A stretch of 31,785 nt of DNA from Methylococcaceae bacterium (GCA_021647145.1 JAKIVF010000028.1:1-31785); one strand, 5' to 3'. Shown: positions 16,590-25,259, counted from the first letter of the stretch. Numbers and translations are program-made. Notes: generated by a model not told the origin, from the sequence alone.

Positions 16590-17522
16590 ATGTCTGCAAC
16601 AGGTTCTAAATCTGCAATTTGGGCTGCTTTAATTGGAAACTCGTTAGTCGCAATCACCAAGTTTATTGCTGCTGCCTTAACAGGTAGCTCCGCTATGTTT
16701 TCAGAAGGAATCCATTCACTTGTAGACACAGGAAACCAAGTATTATTACTTTATGGATTAAAGCGTGCGAGTAAACCAGCGGATGAAAACTTTCCTTTTG
16801 GTTATGGAAAAGAGGTTTACTTTTGGAGCTTTATAGTTGCGATCCTGGTTTTTGCTGTCGGTGCGGGTGTTTCTTTTTATGAAGGAATTCATACCATCTT
16901 TCATCCAAAGCCAATAGCTAATCCAATGATTAACTATGTTGTCTTAATTCTGGCGATAATTTTTGAAGGCGCGTCTTTTACAATAGCATTTAAACAATTT
17001 GTTAAAGTTAAAGGGAATTGGGGCTATTTTGAAGCCATACAACAAAGTAAAGACCCTTCTTTGTTTGTTGTTTTATTTGAAGATTTTGCAGCAACCATTG
17101 GCTTGTTTGTTGCGTTATTAGGTGTTTATCTTTCCCAGTCAACGGGTATTTTAGAGTTTGATGGTATTGCTTCCGTTATTATTGGTTGTATTTTGGCTGG
17201 AACAGCAGTTTGGTTAGCGATAGAAACTAAAGGTTTACTTATTGGTGAAGGAGCTAACCAGGCGACTAATAACAAAATCAAGAAAACTGCCATATCCAAT
17301 AGTAAAATTCAACATGTTAACGAAGTCCTGACTATGCACATGGGACCTGATTATATTTTATTAAACTTGAGTGTGACTTTCGTCGATTCTGCAAAAGCAG
17401 ATGATATTGAAAAAGTGATAGAGCAGCTATCTAAAAAAATTAAGGCTCAGTTTCCAAGTGTTAAACGAATTTTTATCGAAGCAGAGGCAAAACATTCAAT
17501 AATAACTAGGTTAGGTAAATAA
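16590..17522 (+). CDS. Cation diffusion facilitator (CDF) metal exporter
   Basis: 310 residues, inner membrane, with about six transmembrane helices in residues 8-220 and a cytoplasmic C-terminal domain. CDF proteins exchange cytoplasmic Zn, Fe, Mn or Cd for protons. Helix 2 carries the metal-site pair His42-x3-Asp46 in GIHSLVDTGNQ. Helix 5 has Glu164-Asp165, with Val161 where many CDF proteins have His or Asp, so metal specificity cannot be read directly. The FGYGKE motif after helix 2 is typical. AAGGA precedes the ATG at good spacing. The next gene begins immediately after the stop, suggesting co-transcription. Confidence 0.88.
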   Translation: MSATGSKSAIWAALIGNSLVAITKFIAAALTGSSAMFSEGIHSLVDTGNQVLLLYGLKRASKPADENFPFGYGKEVYFWSFIVAILVFAVGAGVSFYEGIHTIFHPKPIANPMINYVVLILAIIFEGASFTIAFKQFVKVKGNWGYFEAIQQSKDPSLFVVLFEDFAATIGLFVALLGVYLSQSTGILEFDGIASVIIGCILAGTAVWLAIETKGLLIGEGANQATNNKIKKTAISNSKIQHVNEVLTMHMGPDYILLNLSVTFVDSAKADDIEKVIEQLSKKIKAQFPSVKRIFIEAEAKHSIITRLGK

Positions 17523-18215
17523 TTGCAGACTCCAGCCCTTTTTAAACAAAGGCAAGTCTGGTTGCCAACTTTCTTTGGTTTTTGTGTTATTGCTGTAGTT
17601 CTAACAATGTTTTCCTTTTTTGTAATCAGAAATGTTGCAACCTTTTTAGCTGTGAATAAACCTATTTCTGGGAGGTACTTAGTTGTAGAAGGTTGGGTCG
17701 ATCAGATTAGTCTATTACGCGCTTTGAAGATTTATAAAAAAGGCAATTATGAAGCACTGATTACAACGGGAGGGCCTATTATAGGTCAATTCAAACCAGG
17801 CTATAAAACGCATGCTGAGTCTGCTGCGGCTTTTATACAGAAACAAGGGTTTGATAGTGATCAGCTCAAGGTTGTTCCTGCACCAGCATCTGCACAAAAC
17901 CGTACATTTTTAAGTGCAGTGATGGTTCGTGAATGGTTTGCTGCTAATCAAAATGGCTTGGTAGTATCCATGGATGTGTTTTCTGATAATGTACACGCAC
18001 GGAGGACACATTTGCTCTATAAAATGGCTTTTTCTGATCAAGTCAAAATTGGTATTATTTCAGCTCCTCCTAATGGATTTAAATTACGAGAATGGTGGAA
18101 AACTAGTCTAGGTGCAAGAACTGTATTTTCTGAACTTTTAGGGTTTGTGAGGGCAAAATATTTTTTTTACCCAGGAGAACATGGTTCGCATCAAGAAAAA
18201 TGGGGCATTTATTAA
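17523..18215 (+). CDS. YdcF/ElyC-like DUF218 membrane-anchored protein
   Basis: 230 residues with one N-terminal membrane segment (about 15-36) and a DUF218-type domain. The family includes SanA, ElyC and YdcF, linked to envelope processes. YLVVEGWVD, ITTGGP, the ESAAAFI helix and VSMDVFSDNVHARR fit the usual fold. The frame opens with TTG directly after the exporter stop. The first ATG (residue 29) would cut the membrane segment, so the TTG start is preferred, though the ribosome binding site is modest. Substrate and exact role are unknown. Confidence 0.7.
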   Translation: MQTPALFKQRQVWLPTFFGFCVIAVVLTMFSFFVIRNVATFLAVNKPISGRYLVVEGWVDQISLLRALKIYKKGNYEALITTGGPIIGQFKPGYKTHAESAAAFIQKQGFDSDQLKVVPAPASAQNRTFLSAVMVREWFAANQNGLVVSMDVFSDNVHARRTHLLYKMAFSDQVKIGIISAPPNGFKLREWWKTSLGARTVFSELLGFVRAKYFFYPGEHGSHQEKWGIY

Positions 18216-18250
18216 GGTTCTAAATTTCAAAGAATACTTCTTTATCGGTC

Positions 18251-18259
18251 TGTTATAAT
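18251..18259 (+). promoter_or_regulatory. Extended -10 promoter for prfB
   Basis: TGTTATAAT contains a perfect TATAAT (18254-18259) with TG one base upstream, the extended -10 pattern that can work without a good -35. No -35 hexamer close to consensus is found 16-18 bp upstream. Transcription would begin about 60 bases before the prfB ATG. Confidence 0.5.
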
Positions 18260-18325
18260 CATTTGATATTTTAATTCAGGTTAAGCCTTGCAGGTTTTAG
18301 CTTTGTTCAATAGATAAAATTCTTT

Positions 18326-19423
18326 ATGCAAGAAATTAATCCAATAAAAAACGCTATTGTTGATTTAGGAAACCGGAGCAATGCTCTTAAAGATTATCTT
18401 GATTTTGAAATAAAAAACGAGCGTCTTACTGAGGTTTTAAGAGAACTCGAAGATCCAGAAGTCTGGAATGATCAAGATCGCGCCCAAGCATTAGGAAAAG
18501 AACGTGGCATTTTAGAAGGTATCGTCAATACAATTAACGATTTAGAAACGGGTCTATCAGATGCTTCTGAATTGCTTGAAATGGCAGTCGAAGAGAATGA
18601 TGAGGAATCTATAAATTCAGTTGCAGAAGACATTCAGGTTTTTGAAAAACAAGTCGCTGAATTAGAGTTTAGACGTATGTTTTCTGGTGAAATGGATGCT
18701 AACAATGCTTTTCTTGATGTTCAATCAGGATCAGGTGGTACTGAAGCACAGGACTGGGCCTCAATGATTGAACGAATGTATTTACGCTGGGGTGAAAGTA
18801 ATGGGTTTAAAACTGAGTTATTAGAAGAATCACAAGGCGAAGTTGCTGGAATCAAAAGCGCAACGATAAAATTTGAAGGTGATTATGCCTATGGATGGTT
18901 ACGTACTGAAACGGGAGTTCATCGTTTAGTCAGAAAGTCACCTTTTGATTCGGGTAGTAGAAGGCATACTTCATTTGCCTCTGTGTTTGTCAGCCCTGAA
19001 ATTGACGATAATATTGATATTGATATAAATCCTGCTGATTTACGAACTGATGTTTATCGTGCGAGTGGAGCAGGTGGGCAACATGTAAATAAAACTGAAT
19101 CAGCAGTAAGAATTACTCACGAACCATCGGGCATAGTTGTGCAATGTCAAAATGACCGTTCTCAACACAAAAATAAAGCATCCTGCATGAAGCAATTAAA
19201 ATCAAAATTGTATGAGATGGAATTACTTAAACGATCAGAATCACAACAATCAGTGGAAGATAGTAAATCAGATATAGGCTGGGGCAGTCAAATAAGGTCT
19301 TATGTTCTTGACCAATCAAGAATTAAAGATTTAAGAACCAATATAGAAACAGGCAATACTCAAGGGGTGTTAGATGGCGACCTAAACCAGTTTATGGAAG
19401 CTAGTCTAAAAAGAGGGCTTTAG
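18326..19423 (+). CDS. prfB: Peptide chain release factor 2
   Basis: 365 residues, the same length as E. coli RF2. It recognises UGA and UAA stop codons and triggers peptide release. The stop-codon-reading SPF is in RKSPFDSG and the catalytic GGQ is at 250-252, as in E. coli. The gene is one uninterrupted frame: the programmed +1 frameshift site (CUU UGA C after an internal Shine-Dalgarno) that autoregulates most prfB genes is absent, and the sequence reads TAT CTT GAT at that point. It is followed 50 bp later by lysS, a common arrangement. Confidence 0.97.
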   Translation: MQEINPIKNAIVDLGNRSNALKDYLDFEIKNERLTEVLRELEDPEVWNDQDRAQALGKERGILEGIVNTINDLETGLSDASELLEMAVEENDEESINSVAEDIQVFEKQVAELEFRRMFSGEMDANNAFLDVQSGSGGTEAQDWASMIERMYLRWGESNGFKTELLEESQGEVAGIKSATIKFEGDYAYGWLRTETGVHRLVRKSPFDSGSRRHTSFASVFVSPEIDDNIDIDINPADLRTDVYRASGAGGQHVNKTESAVRITHEPSGIVVQCQNDRSQHKNKASCMKQLKSKLYEMELLKRSESQQSVEDSKSDIGWGSQIRSYVLDQSRIKDLRTNIETGNTQGVLDGDLNQFMEASLKRGL

Positions 19424-19473
19424 AAATAGATACAATTTTCGTAGCATTTTATTAAGAAAAATCATATAAGAAC

Positions 19474-20976
19474 ATGTCAGAAAACCAGCAAGACGAACAG
19501 GAACAAATTAAACAACGCCGTAGCAAACTTGATGCAATACGCGAAAATGGAATTGCATTTCCAACCGACTTTCGTCGTAATGTTGTGAGTGGGGAGTTAT
19601 TAGCAGAATATGGAGAAAAAAATTCTGAACAATTAGAGGAACAGCCTGTTCGGGTTAAAATTGCCGGCCGAATAATGACCAGAAGAATTATGGGGAAAGC
19701 CAGTTTTTGTCATATTCAAGATATGTCTGGAAAAATACAGCTTTATGTTACACGAGATACTTTGCCAGAAGGCTTCTATAATGAACAATTTAAAAAATGG
19801 GATGTAGGCGATATTATTGGTGCAGAAGGTGTGCTGTTTAAAACTAAAGTTGGAGAACTGAGCGTTAGAGTTGATGACATTCGTTTGTTAACAAAAGCTT
19901 TAAGGCCATTACCAGAAAAATTCCATGGAGTAGTTGATCAAGAAATTAAATACAGGCAGCGTTATCTGGATTTAATAATGAATGATGAATCGCGTAAGAC
20001 TTTTTTGGTTCGTTCACAAATTGTTGCTTATATTCGTCAATTTTTGATTGAAAGAAAATTTCTGGAAGTTGAAACGCCAATGATGCAAGCCATTCCAGGA
20101 GGAGCCACGGCACGTCCTTTTGAAACACATCATAACGCATTAGATATGGGGTTATATCTGCGTATTGCACCAGAACTTTATTTAAAACGGTTAGTCGTAG
20201 GTGGTTTTGAACGTGTGTTTGAAATTAACCGAAATTTTCGTAATGAAGGCTTATCTTCACGCCACAATCCTGAATTTACCATGTTAGAGTTTTATCAGGC
20301 TTATGCCGAGTATGGTGAATTAATGGATTTAACTGAGGCGATGCTAAAAGGCTTGGCTGAAAATGTAGTCGGAGATACGATGGTTAAATATCAAGACTAT
20401 GAATTTGATTTTGGCAAGCCATTTAACAGAATGACAGTTGTTGAGTCTATTTTGCACTTTAATAGCGATTTATCCATTAACGATATTGATAATCGAGACT
20501 CTGCTATTAAAGTCTCAGAAAACCTGAACATCCCTATAAAAGATGGATATGGATTAGGTAAAATTCAAATTGAAATTTTTGAAAAAACAGTTGAGCATCG
20601 TTTAATCAATCCAACCTTTATTACTGCTTATCCTGTAGAAGTATCACCCTTAGCAAAAAGAAATAATGATGATCCACATGTAACAGATCGTTTTGAATTT
20701 TTTGTTGGTGGTCGTGAAATAGCTAATGGTTTTACTGAGCTGAATGACGCTGAAGATCAAGCTGAACGCTTTCAAAAACAGGTAGAAGAAAAAGAAGCCG
20801 GTGATGATGAAGCCATGCATTTTGATGCTGATTATATTGTTGCATTAGAACATGGAATGCCTCCCACAGCTGGAGAAGGGATTGGGATAGACCGCTTAGT
20901 TATGCTATTTACTAATGCACCATCAATTAGAGATGTTTTGCTTTTTCCTCATATGAGAACAAAATTAGCAGGTTAA
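19474..20976 (+). CDS. lysS: Lysyl-tRNA synthetase, class II
   Basis: 500 residues. An N-terminal OB-fold anticodon-binding domain (about 60-160) precedes a class II catalytic core. Motif 2 is in FRNEGLSSRHNPEFTMLEFY and motif 3 in GEGIGIDRLVMLF. GGATARPFETHHN is the usual LysRS substrate loop. It charges tRNA-Lys with lysine. The gene follows prfB, as in E. coli and many relatives, and probably shares its transcript. No obvious terminator follows. Confidence 0.97.
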   Translation: MSENQQDEQEQIKQRRSKLDAIRENGIAFPTDFRRNVVSGELLAEYGEKNSEQLEEQPVRVKIAGRIMTRRIMGKASFCHIQDMSGKIQLYVTRDTLPEGFYNEQFKKWDVGDIIGAEGVLFKTKVGELSVRVDDIRLLTKALRPLPEKFHGVVDQEIKYRQRYLDLIMNDESRKTFLVRSQIVAYIRQFLIERKFLEVETPMMQAIPGGATARPFETHHNALDMGLYLRIAPELYLKRLVVGGFERVFEINRNFRNEGLSSRHNPEFTMLEFYQAYAEYGELMDLTEAMLKGLAENVVGDTMVKYQDYEFDFGKPFNRMTVVESILHFNSDLSINDIDNRDSAIKVSENLNIPIKDGYGLGKIQIEIFEKTVEHRLINPTFITAYPVEVSPLAKRNNDDPHVTDRFEFFVGGREIANGFTELNDAEDQAERFQKQVEEKEAGDDEAMHFDADYIVALEHGMPPTAGEGIGIDRLVMLFTNAPSIRDVLLFPHMRTKLAG

Positions 20977-21031
20977 GATTTTTTATTGATGGTTTTGATT
21001 GAATAAGGATAAGAAAATTTAGATTGCTCCG

Positions 21032-21061
21032 GTTAGGCTACAGTCTCTTTGGCAACCTAAC
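21032..21061. repeat. Inverted repeat upstream of gloB
   Basis: GTTAGG (21032-21037) and CCTAAC (21056-21061) flank an 18-base spacer. The segment TTGGCAACCTAACATG at 21049-21064 matches 13 of 16 positions of 10767-10782 in the sufB-sufC gap, suggesting two worn copies of one dispersed element. Confidence 0.4.
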
Positions 21062-21117
21062 ATGCTGATTTGAAGTCTATTTAACAGATTAAATTTATTC
21101 TTTGGAGGTAAATGTAA

Positions 21118-21882
21118 GTGTTAGAAATTATACAACTTCCTGTTTTAACTGATAATTACATTTATATTATCCACGAACCAAATTCAAAAGAAACAGCAGT
21201 TGTTGATCCAGCTATTGCTCAGCCAGTGTTTGATTTATTAAATAACAATGGCTGGAGGCTAAACTATATTCTTAATACTCATCATCATTCTGATCATGTC
21301 GGGGCAAATCTGGAAATAAAAAATAAGACAGATTGTCAAATCATTGGCTTTGAGAAAGACCAAAAAAGAATACCAGGGATTGATATAAAGCTTAAACAAG
21401 GGGATGAAGTAAAATTAGGAAGTCAAATAGCTAAAGTGATTGAAACACCAGGCCATACGCTTGGTCATATTGTTTATTATTTTTCTGATAGTGATGCACT
21501 ATTTTGTGGGGATACTTTATTTTCAATGGGCTGTGGCCGATTATTTGAAGGTTCTGCTGAACAAATGTGGTACTCTTTACAGCGATTAAAAAGTCTTCCT
21601 AAGCAAACAAAAATATACTGCGCACACGAATATACTCAAGCAAATAGTCAGTTTGCTTTAACTCTTGAGCCAGATAATAAACAGCTAGATGATAGAATAA
21701 AAGAGGTTAACAATCTGCGAGCTGCTAACAAGGCAACTATTCCAACTTCATTAGAACAGGAATTGATGACAAACCCATTCTTAAGAGAAGATAGCCTTAC
21801 TTTGCAGCAGTCGATTGATATGATTGGAATGCCTGTGATAGATGTTTTTAGAAAAATTCGACAACTGAAAGATAGTTTTTAG
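21118..21882 (+). CDS. gloB: Hydroxyacylglutathione hydrolase (glyoxalase II)
   Basis: 254 residues of the metallo-beta-lactamase superfamily. It hydrolyses S-lactoylglutathione to lactate and glutathione in methylglyoxal detoxification. The metal-binding motif THHHSDHVG gives His55, His57, Asp59 and His60, with further ligands in TPGHTLGH, FCGDTLF and YCAHEYT. The C-terminal substrate-binding domain ends VFRKIRQLKD, typical of GloB. The start is GTG at 21118, supported by GGAGG nine bases upstream; the nearby ATG at 21112 meets a stop at once. It is the only glyoxalase gene in the window. Confidence 0.95.
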   Translation: MLEIIQLPVLTDNYIYIIHEPNSKETAVVDPAIAQPVFDLLNNNGWRLNYILNTHHHSDHVGANLEIKNKTDCQIIGFEKDQKRIPGIDIKLKQGDEVKLGSQIAKVIETPGHTLGHIVYYFSDSDALFCGDTLFSMGCGRLFEGSAEQMWYSLQRLKSLPKQTKIYCAHEYTQANSQFALTLEPDNKQLDDRIKEVNNLRAANKATIPTSLEQELMTNPFLREDSLTLQQSIDMIGMPVIDVFRKIRQLKDSF

Positions 21883-21883
21883 G

Positions 21884-21925
21884 ACAACTCTTCTAATTGA
21901 TGGATAAGAAAATTAATAGAGTTGT
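21884..21925 (+). terminator. Possible terminator after gloB
   Basis: ACAACTCT (21884-21891) pairs perfectly with AGAGTTGT (21918-21925), and AATT (21895-21898) pairs with AATT (21911-21914) inside, giving an interrupted stem followed by TCTTT. It begins two bases after the gloB stop. The loop is long and the T-run poor, so the call is tentative. Confidence 0.4.
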
Positions 21926-22171
21926 TCTTTAACAAATAAACCTTCTGATTGCTCGGTTATTTTCTGTGGATAAGTCTGTTTATAATTGGGTGACAAACTA
22001 TTTTTAACTAGAGTTTATAATAAACTGTAGAATTTTTTATTTTTTAGTTGTTTTTTTTAAACAATAGGTTAGGGGGTGTTTTTTGAGGATGAATATATTT
22101 TTTAGTTCAAATAAAGATATATTTGTTTTGTAGATTAAGTTGTGCATAAGTAACTCAGGCTAACTTATCTT

Positions 22172-22678
22172 ATGTATCTATTTATTTTACTAAATATGTT
22201 TCTGGTTTTTTTTCGCAACACTAATAGTTTAGTTAAATTGTTGTTTCATACTGAATACTCTCAATATGCGGGTATTTTATTACTCATTCTGAATTTTATT
22301 GCAATTGGAATCCAGACAAAAAAAATTCATTTTAGCTTGTGTTATGACTTATTTGCAGTAGGCTCAATCTTGGTTTGGCTTTCATATTGGCCTCCTTTTT
22401 TTAGGGAAGGGTCGCCTATATTTTATGTGTTTTCGCTTTATTTTGCTTTTATCACGGCATTTTTGTCTTTATTGTTTAAAGCCCAAAAAGAAAGTATGAG
22501 TATTGATGAGATAAAAAACTTGCAAATGCTGGCTAATTATAGATTAGCCAGCCCTCTGGTTTTTTTGACTGTTGTGATAATGTCATTAGCTTTCCCTGAG
22601 CATTTTTTGTTGTTTCCGGTTGCGATTACTTTGTTAATCATTAGATTTTCTTTAACAGATTGTTTATATACAAAATAG
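22172..22678 (+). CDS. Unknown multi-pass membrane protein
   Basis: 168 residues, very hydrophobic, with membrane segments near 2-14, 33-48, 58-74, 84-102, 125-141 and 144-160. The only long polar stretch (about 103-124) is probably cytoplasmic. There are no recognisable motifs and I cannot place it in a family. The ATG at 22172 lacks a convincing ribosome binding site, so the start may be off by a few codons (ATG also at residue 9). It is flanked by AT-rich, gene-free DNA (289 bp before, 137 bp after) and is probably transcribed alone. Confidence 0.6.
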   Translation: MYLFILLNMFLVFFRNTNSLVKLLFHTEYSQYAGILLLILNFIAIGIQTKKIHFSLCYDLFAVGSILVWLSYWPPFFREGSPIFYVFSLYFAFITAFLSLLFKAQKESMSIDEIKNLQMLANYRLASPLVFLTVVIMSLAFPEHFLLFPVAITLLIIRFSLTDCLYTK

Positions 22679-22690
22679 ATTAATCACTCA

Positions 22691-22721
22691 ATAACTGAGA
22701 GACTAAGTAATCAGTTATAAT
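22691..22721. promoter_or_regulatory. Inverted repeat overlapping a TATAAT, upstream of the YdbL-like gene
   Basis: ATAACTGA (22691-22698) and TCAGTTAT (22711-22718) form perfect 8-bp arms around 12 bases. A TATAAT hexamer at 22716-22721 overlaps the right arm, about 95 bp before the YdbL-like start, but no good -35 is present. It could be an operator or the end hairpin of the preceding gene. Confidence 0.35.
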
Positions 22722-22815
22722 AGAAAACTAATAAAGAAAACATAAATTCACCTAGATTTGGGTCATTAATGGATTCTATATTTTTGTAAATAAACTGTGA
22801 ATTAAGGAGGGTCTT

Positions 22816-23418
22816 ATGAAAAAAGCTTCATTTTTTAGTTTCTTACTTTTAACCGCATGTGTCACTATAAATATTTACTTTCCTGCTGCTGCGGCAGAAA
22901 AGGTTGCGGACGAGATAATTAAAGGTATTCAAACAGAAGAAGGGGTCTATTCAGAACCTAAAGAGAATGTGGCTCCCCAGTCTAAAGCTAGTGAAATTGA
23001 GTTTCAGTACGTGGCATATCAGGTAATTGACAGTTTTTTAAATATAATTTTTTCCAATGCTTATGCAGAAGCAGCTAATTTATCAGTTAATACTAATGAA
23101 ATTTCAAATTTACGATCAGCCATGCAAGGTCGTTTTTCTGCGTTAAAAACATTTTATGCCAATGGGATAGTAGGAATAAAATCGGATGGTTTTATTGTAG
23201 TAAAAGGTTCTATTCCTTTAAGAGATAGAAATAAAGTAAAGAAATTGGTTGCGGCAGAAAATGCTGATAGACAACGTCTTTACCAAGCAATTGCTAATGC
23301 AAATGGACACCCTGAATGGGCGAGCCAAATAAAATCAACTTTTGCTGCTCGTTGGATTAGTAATGCAAAATCAGGATGGTGGTATCAATCTTCAAATGGA
23401 AGTTGGAAGCAAAAATAA
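22816..23418 (+). CDS. YdbL-family (DUF1318) envelope lipoprotein
   Basis: 200 residues. The N-terminus carries a lipobox, LLTAC, with Cys15, followed by TINIYFPAAAAE, the hallmark start of DUF1318/YdbL proteins. The C-terminal domain contains VAAENADRQRLYQAIANANG and ends in WWYQSSNGSWKQK, also typical. In E. coli, YdbL is encoded with YnbE and the AsmA-like YdbH, an envelope-spanning system implicated in phospholipid transport. Neither partner is adjacent here; a DUF748 (AsmA-like) fragment lies 8 kb away. AAGGAGG gives a strong ribosome binding site. rlmD follows by two bases. Confidence 0.85.
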   Translation: MKKASFFSFLLLTACVTINIYFPAAAAEKVADEIIKGIQTEEGVYSEPKENVAPQSKASEIEFQYVAYQVIDSFLNIIFSNAYAEAANLSVNTNEISNLRSAMQGRFSALKTFYANGIVGIKSDGFIVVKGSIPLRDRNKVKKLVAAENADRQRLYQAIANANGHPEWASQIKSTFAARWISNAKSGWWYQSSNGSWKQK

Positions 23419-23420
23419 AT

Positions 23421-24758
23421 ATGGCACGAAGAAGACCCAGAAAGAAAAAATTATCGGAAACACCCGTTAACGTTAAGGTTGAGTCCTTAGCACATGATGG
23501 TAGAGGCATTGCACATGTCGATGGTAAGGTTGTTTTTATTGATGAAGCGTTACCAGGGGAAGAACTGGAGTTTATTTATACAGATAGTCGTAGAGATTAT
23601 GCCGAAGGTAAAGTAGATCGGTTAATTACAAGGTCTGAGCAGCGAGTAGAGCCAGAATGTCCACATTTTGGGATGTGTGGGGGATGTAGCTTTCAACATG
23701 TAAAAGATGAAGCACAAATCCAAATTAAAGAGGGTTTGTTAAAAGAACAATTTAATGGAATTGGTAAAGTTGATATTCCACAATTGTGGGAGCCACTGAC
23801 CGGGCCACACTGGGGCTATCGTAGAAAAGCTAGGATGGGTGTTAAATATGTTGCTAAAAAAGGCCGTGTGTTAGTCGGATTTAGAGAGCGCCGAAACCCT
23901 TTTCTGGCTGAAATAGAAAGTTGTAAAGTGATGCACCCTTTGGTGGGTGAGAAGTTGATGGATTTATCTGAGATGATTGGTGGTTTAACTATAAAAGATA
24001 AAATACCTCAGATAGAAGTGGCGATTGGTGATAATGACTGTGTGTTAGCATTTAGAGTTTTAGAACCACCTACTGATGATGATAAAGAAAGGATGCGAGC
24101 GTTTGGTCATCAGCATAAGATGAGTATTTGTCTTCAATCAAAAGGGCCTGATACGATTGTACCCATTGACGGTGAACCAGAAATAATACCCACTTATGCT
24201 TTACCTGAGCAAAAGTTAGAATTTAAATTTAAACCGGCCATGTTTACTCAAGTTAATTATGAGATAAACAAAAAAATGGTGACAAGGGTTATTGATGCAT
24301 TTGATTTAAATGAAAAGGATAATGTTCTAGATTTATTCTGTGGTTTAGGTAACTTTACCTTGGCAATGGCAACTAAAGCAGGGCATGTTGTCGGTGTAGA
24401 GGGTGATCTGCCTTTGGTAAATCATGCAAAAAAAAATGCAAAACACAATGGTTTAGTTAATGTTGATTTTTATGCTGCTGATCTGGCTAAAGATGTGAGT
24501 AATCAGGCTTGGGCAAAACAAAAATTTAACAAAGTAATGTTGGATCCATCTAGAGCAGGTGCATCTGAAGTATTGCATAATTTAAAGCACTGGAACCCTG
24601 ATCAAATTATTTATGTTTCCTGCAACCCTTCAACCCTGGCAAGAGATGCTGGTATTTTAGTTAATGAAATGGGCTATAAACTGATCAAAGCAGGGGTGAT
24701 GGATATGTTTCCTCAAACGGGTCATGTAGAGTCAATTGCTCTGTTTGAAAGAATATAA
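23421..24758 (+). CDS. rlmD: 23S rRNA (uracil-1939-C5)-methyltransferase RlmD
   Basis: 445 residues. A basic N-terminus and TRAM domain (about 12-70) precede an Fe-S site with Cys80, Cys86, Cys89 (ECPHFGMCGGC) and Cys168, the same spacing as E. coli RlmD. The SAM-binding methyltransferase core has DLFCGLGNFTLAMA, LDPSRAG and catalytic Cys401 in VSCNPSTLARD. The frame also opens at an ATG at 23376 inside the upstream gene, but the start at 23421 (MARRRPRKKK) matches the family and avoids a 43 bp overlap. Its [4Fe-4S] cluster makes it a client of assembly systems such as SUF. Confidence 0.95.
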   Translation: MARRRPRKKKLSETPVNVKVESLAHDGRGIAHVDGKVVFIDEALPGEELEFIYTDSRRDYAEGKVDRLITRSEQRVEPECPHFGMCGGCSFQHVKDEAQIQIKEGLLKEQFNGIGKVDIPQLWEPLTGPHWGYRRKARMGVKYVAKKGRVLVGFRERRNPFLAEIESCKVMHPLVGEKLMDLSEMIGGLTIKDKIPQIEVAIGDNDCVLAFRVLEPPTDDDKERMRAFGHQHKMSICLQSKGPDTIVPIDGEPEIIPTYALPEQKLEFKFKPAMFTQVNYEINKKMVTRVIDAFDLNEKDNVLDLFCGLGNFTLAMATKAGHVVGVEGDLPLVNHAKKNAKHNGLVNVDFYAADLAKDVSNQAWAKQKFNKVMLDPSRAGASEVLHNLKHWNPDQIIYVSCNPSTLARDAGILVNEMGYKLIKAGVMDMFPQTGHVESIALFERI

Positions 24759-24764
24759 ATAAGG

Positions 24765-25253
24765 ATGAATTTACCAGCTCATTATCTACATATATCTATC
24801 TGTAAGCAACAGTTAGTCTATATTAATAATGGTACGCTAGAAAAAATATATTCTGTCTCAACAGCTAAAAATGGCTCAGGTGAGTCAATGGGTAGTGAAT
24901 GTACGCCTACTGGTTGGCACAAGATTAGGGCGAAAATTGGTGAGTCACAACCAGTAAACGCTGTGTTTGTTGGTCGTAGGCCTACAGGTGAAATCTACAC
25001 TCCGGCACTCAGTATTGAATACCCTGAACGAGACTGGATTTTATCTCGAATAATATGGCTAGGTGGATTAGAAGCAGGAAAAAACCGCTATGGTTCTGTT
25101 GATTCAACTTGGCGTTATATCTATATTCACGGGTGCCCTGATGAATTGATGAAAGGTGAACCTGAGTCTCATGGATGCATTAGAATGAAAAATATAGATG
25201 TGACTGATTTATTTAGTAGAATTGAAGTTGGGCTAAAAGTCTTAATAAATTAA
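24765..25253 (+). CDS. L,D-transpeptidase catalytic domain (YkuD) protein
   Basis: 162 residues made almost entirely of a YkuD domain. The signature is complete: His122 in YIHGCPDE, then SHGCIRM with His136 and catalytic Cys138. L,D-transpeptidases form 3-3 cross-links in peptidoglycan or attach proteins to it. The N-terminus (MNLPAHYLHISICKQQLVY) has no signal peptide or membrane anchor, which is odd for a periplasmic enzyme; the short ErfK/YbiS-like single-domain group includes such members. It starts 6 bp after the rlmD stop, so the two are likely co-transcribed. Confidence 0.88.
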   Translation: MNLPAHYLHISICKQQLVYINNGTLEKIYSVSTAKNGSGESMGSECTPTGWHKIRAKIGESQPVNAVFVGRRPTGEIYTPALSIEYPERDWILSRIIWLGGLEAGKNRYGSVDSTWRYIYIHGCPDELMKGEPESHGCIRMKNIDVTDLFSRIEVGLKVLIN

Positions 25254-25259
25254 TTTATA

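Noticed and set aside
16426..16632. Small plus-strand open frame in the gap before the CDF gene
   Set aside because: It runs through the palindromic element into the start of the CDF gene, has no ribosome binding site and no recognisable protein features.
21926..22171. Possible small gene or RNA in the AT-rich gap after gloB
   Set aside because: Only T- and A-rich runs and one G-rich patch are visible; there is no coherent reading frame or convincing fold.
23376..23420. Upstream ATG for rlmD
   Set aside because: It adds 15 residues that do not resemble RlmD and overlaps the YdbL-like gene; the ATG at 23421 fits the family start.
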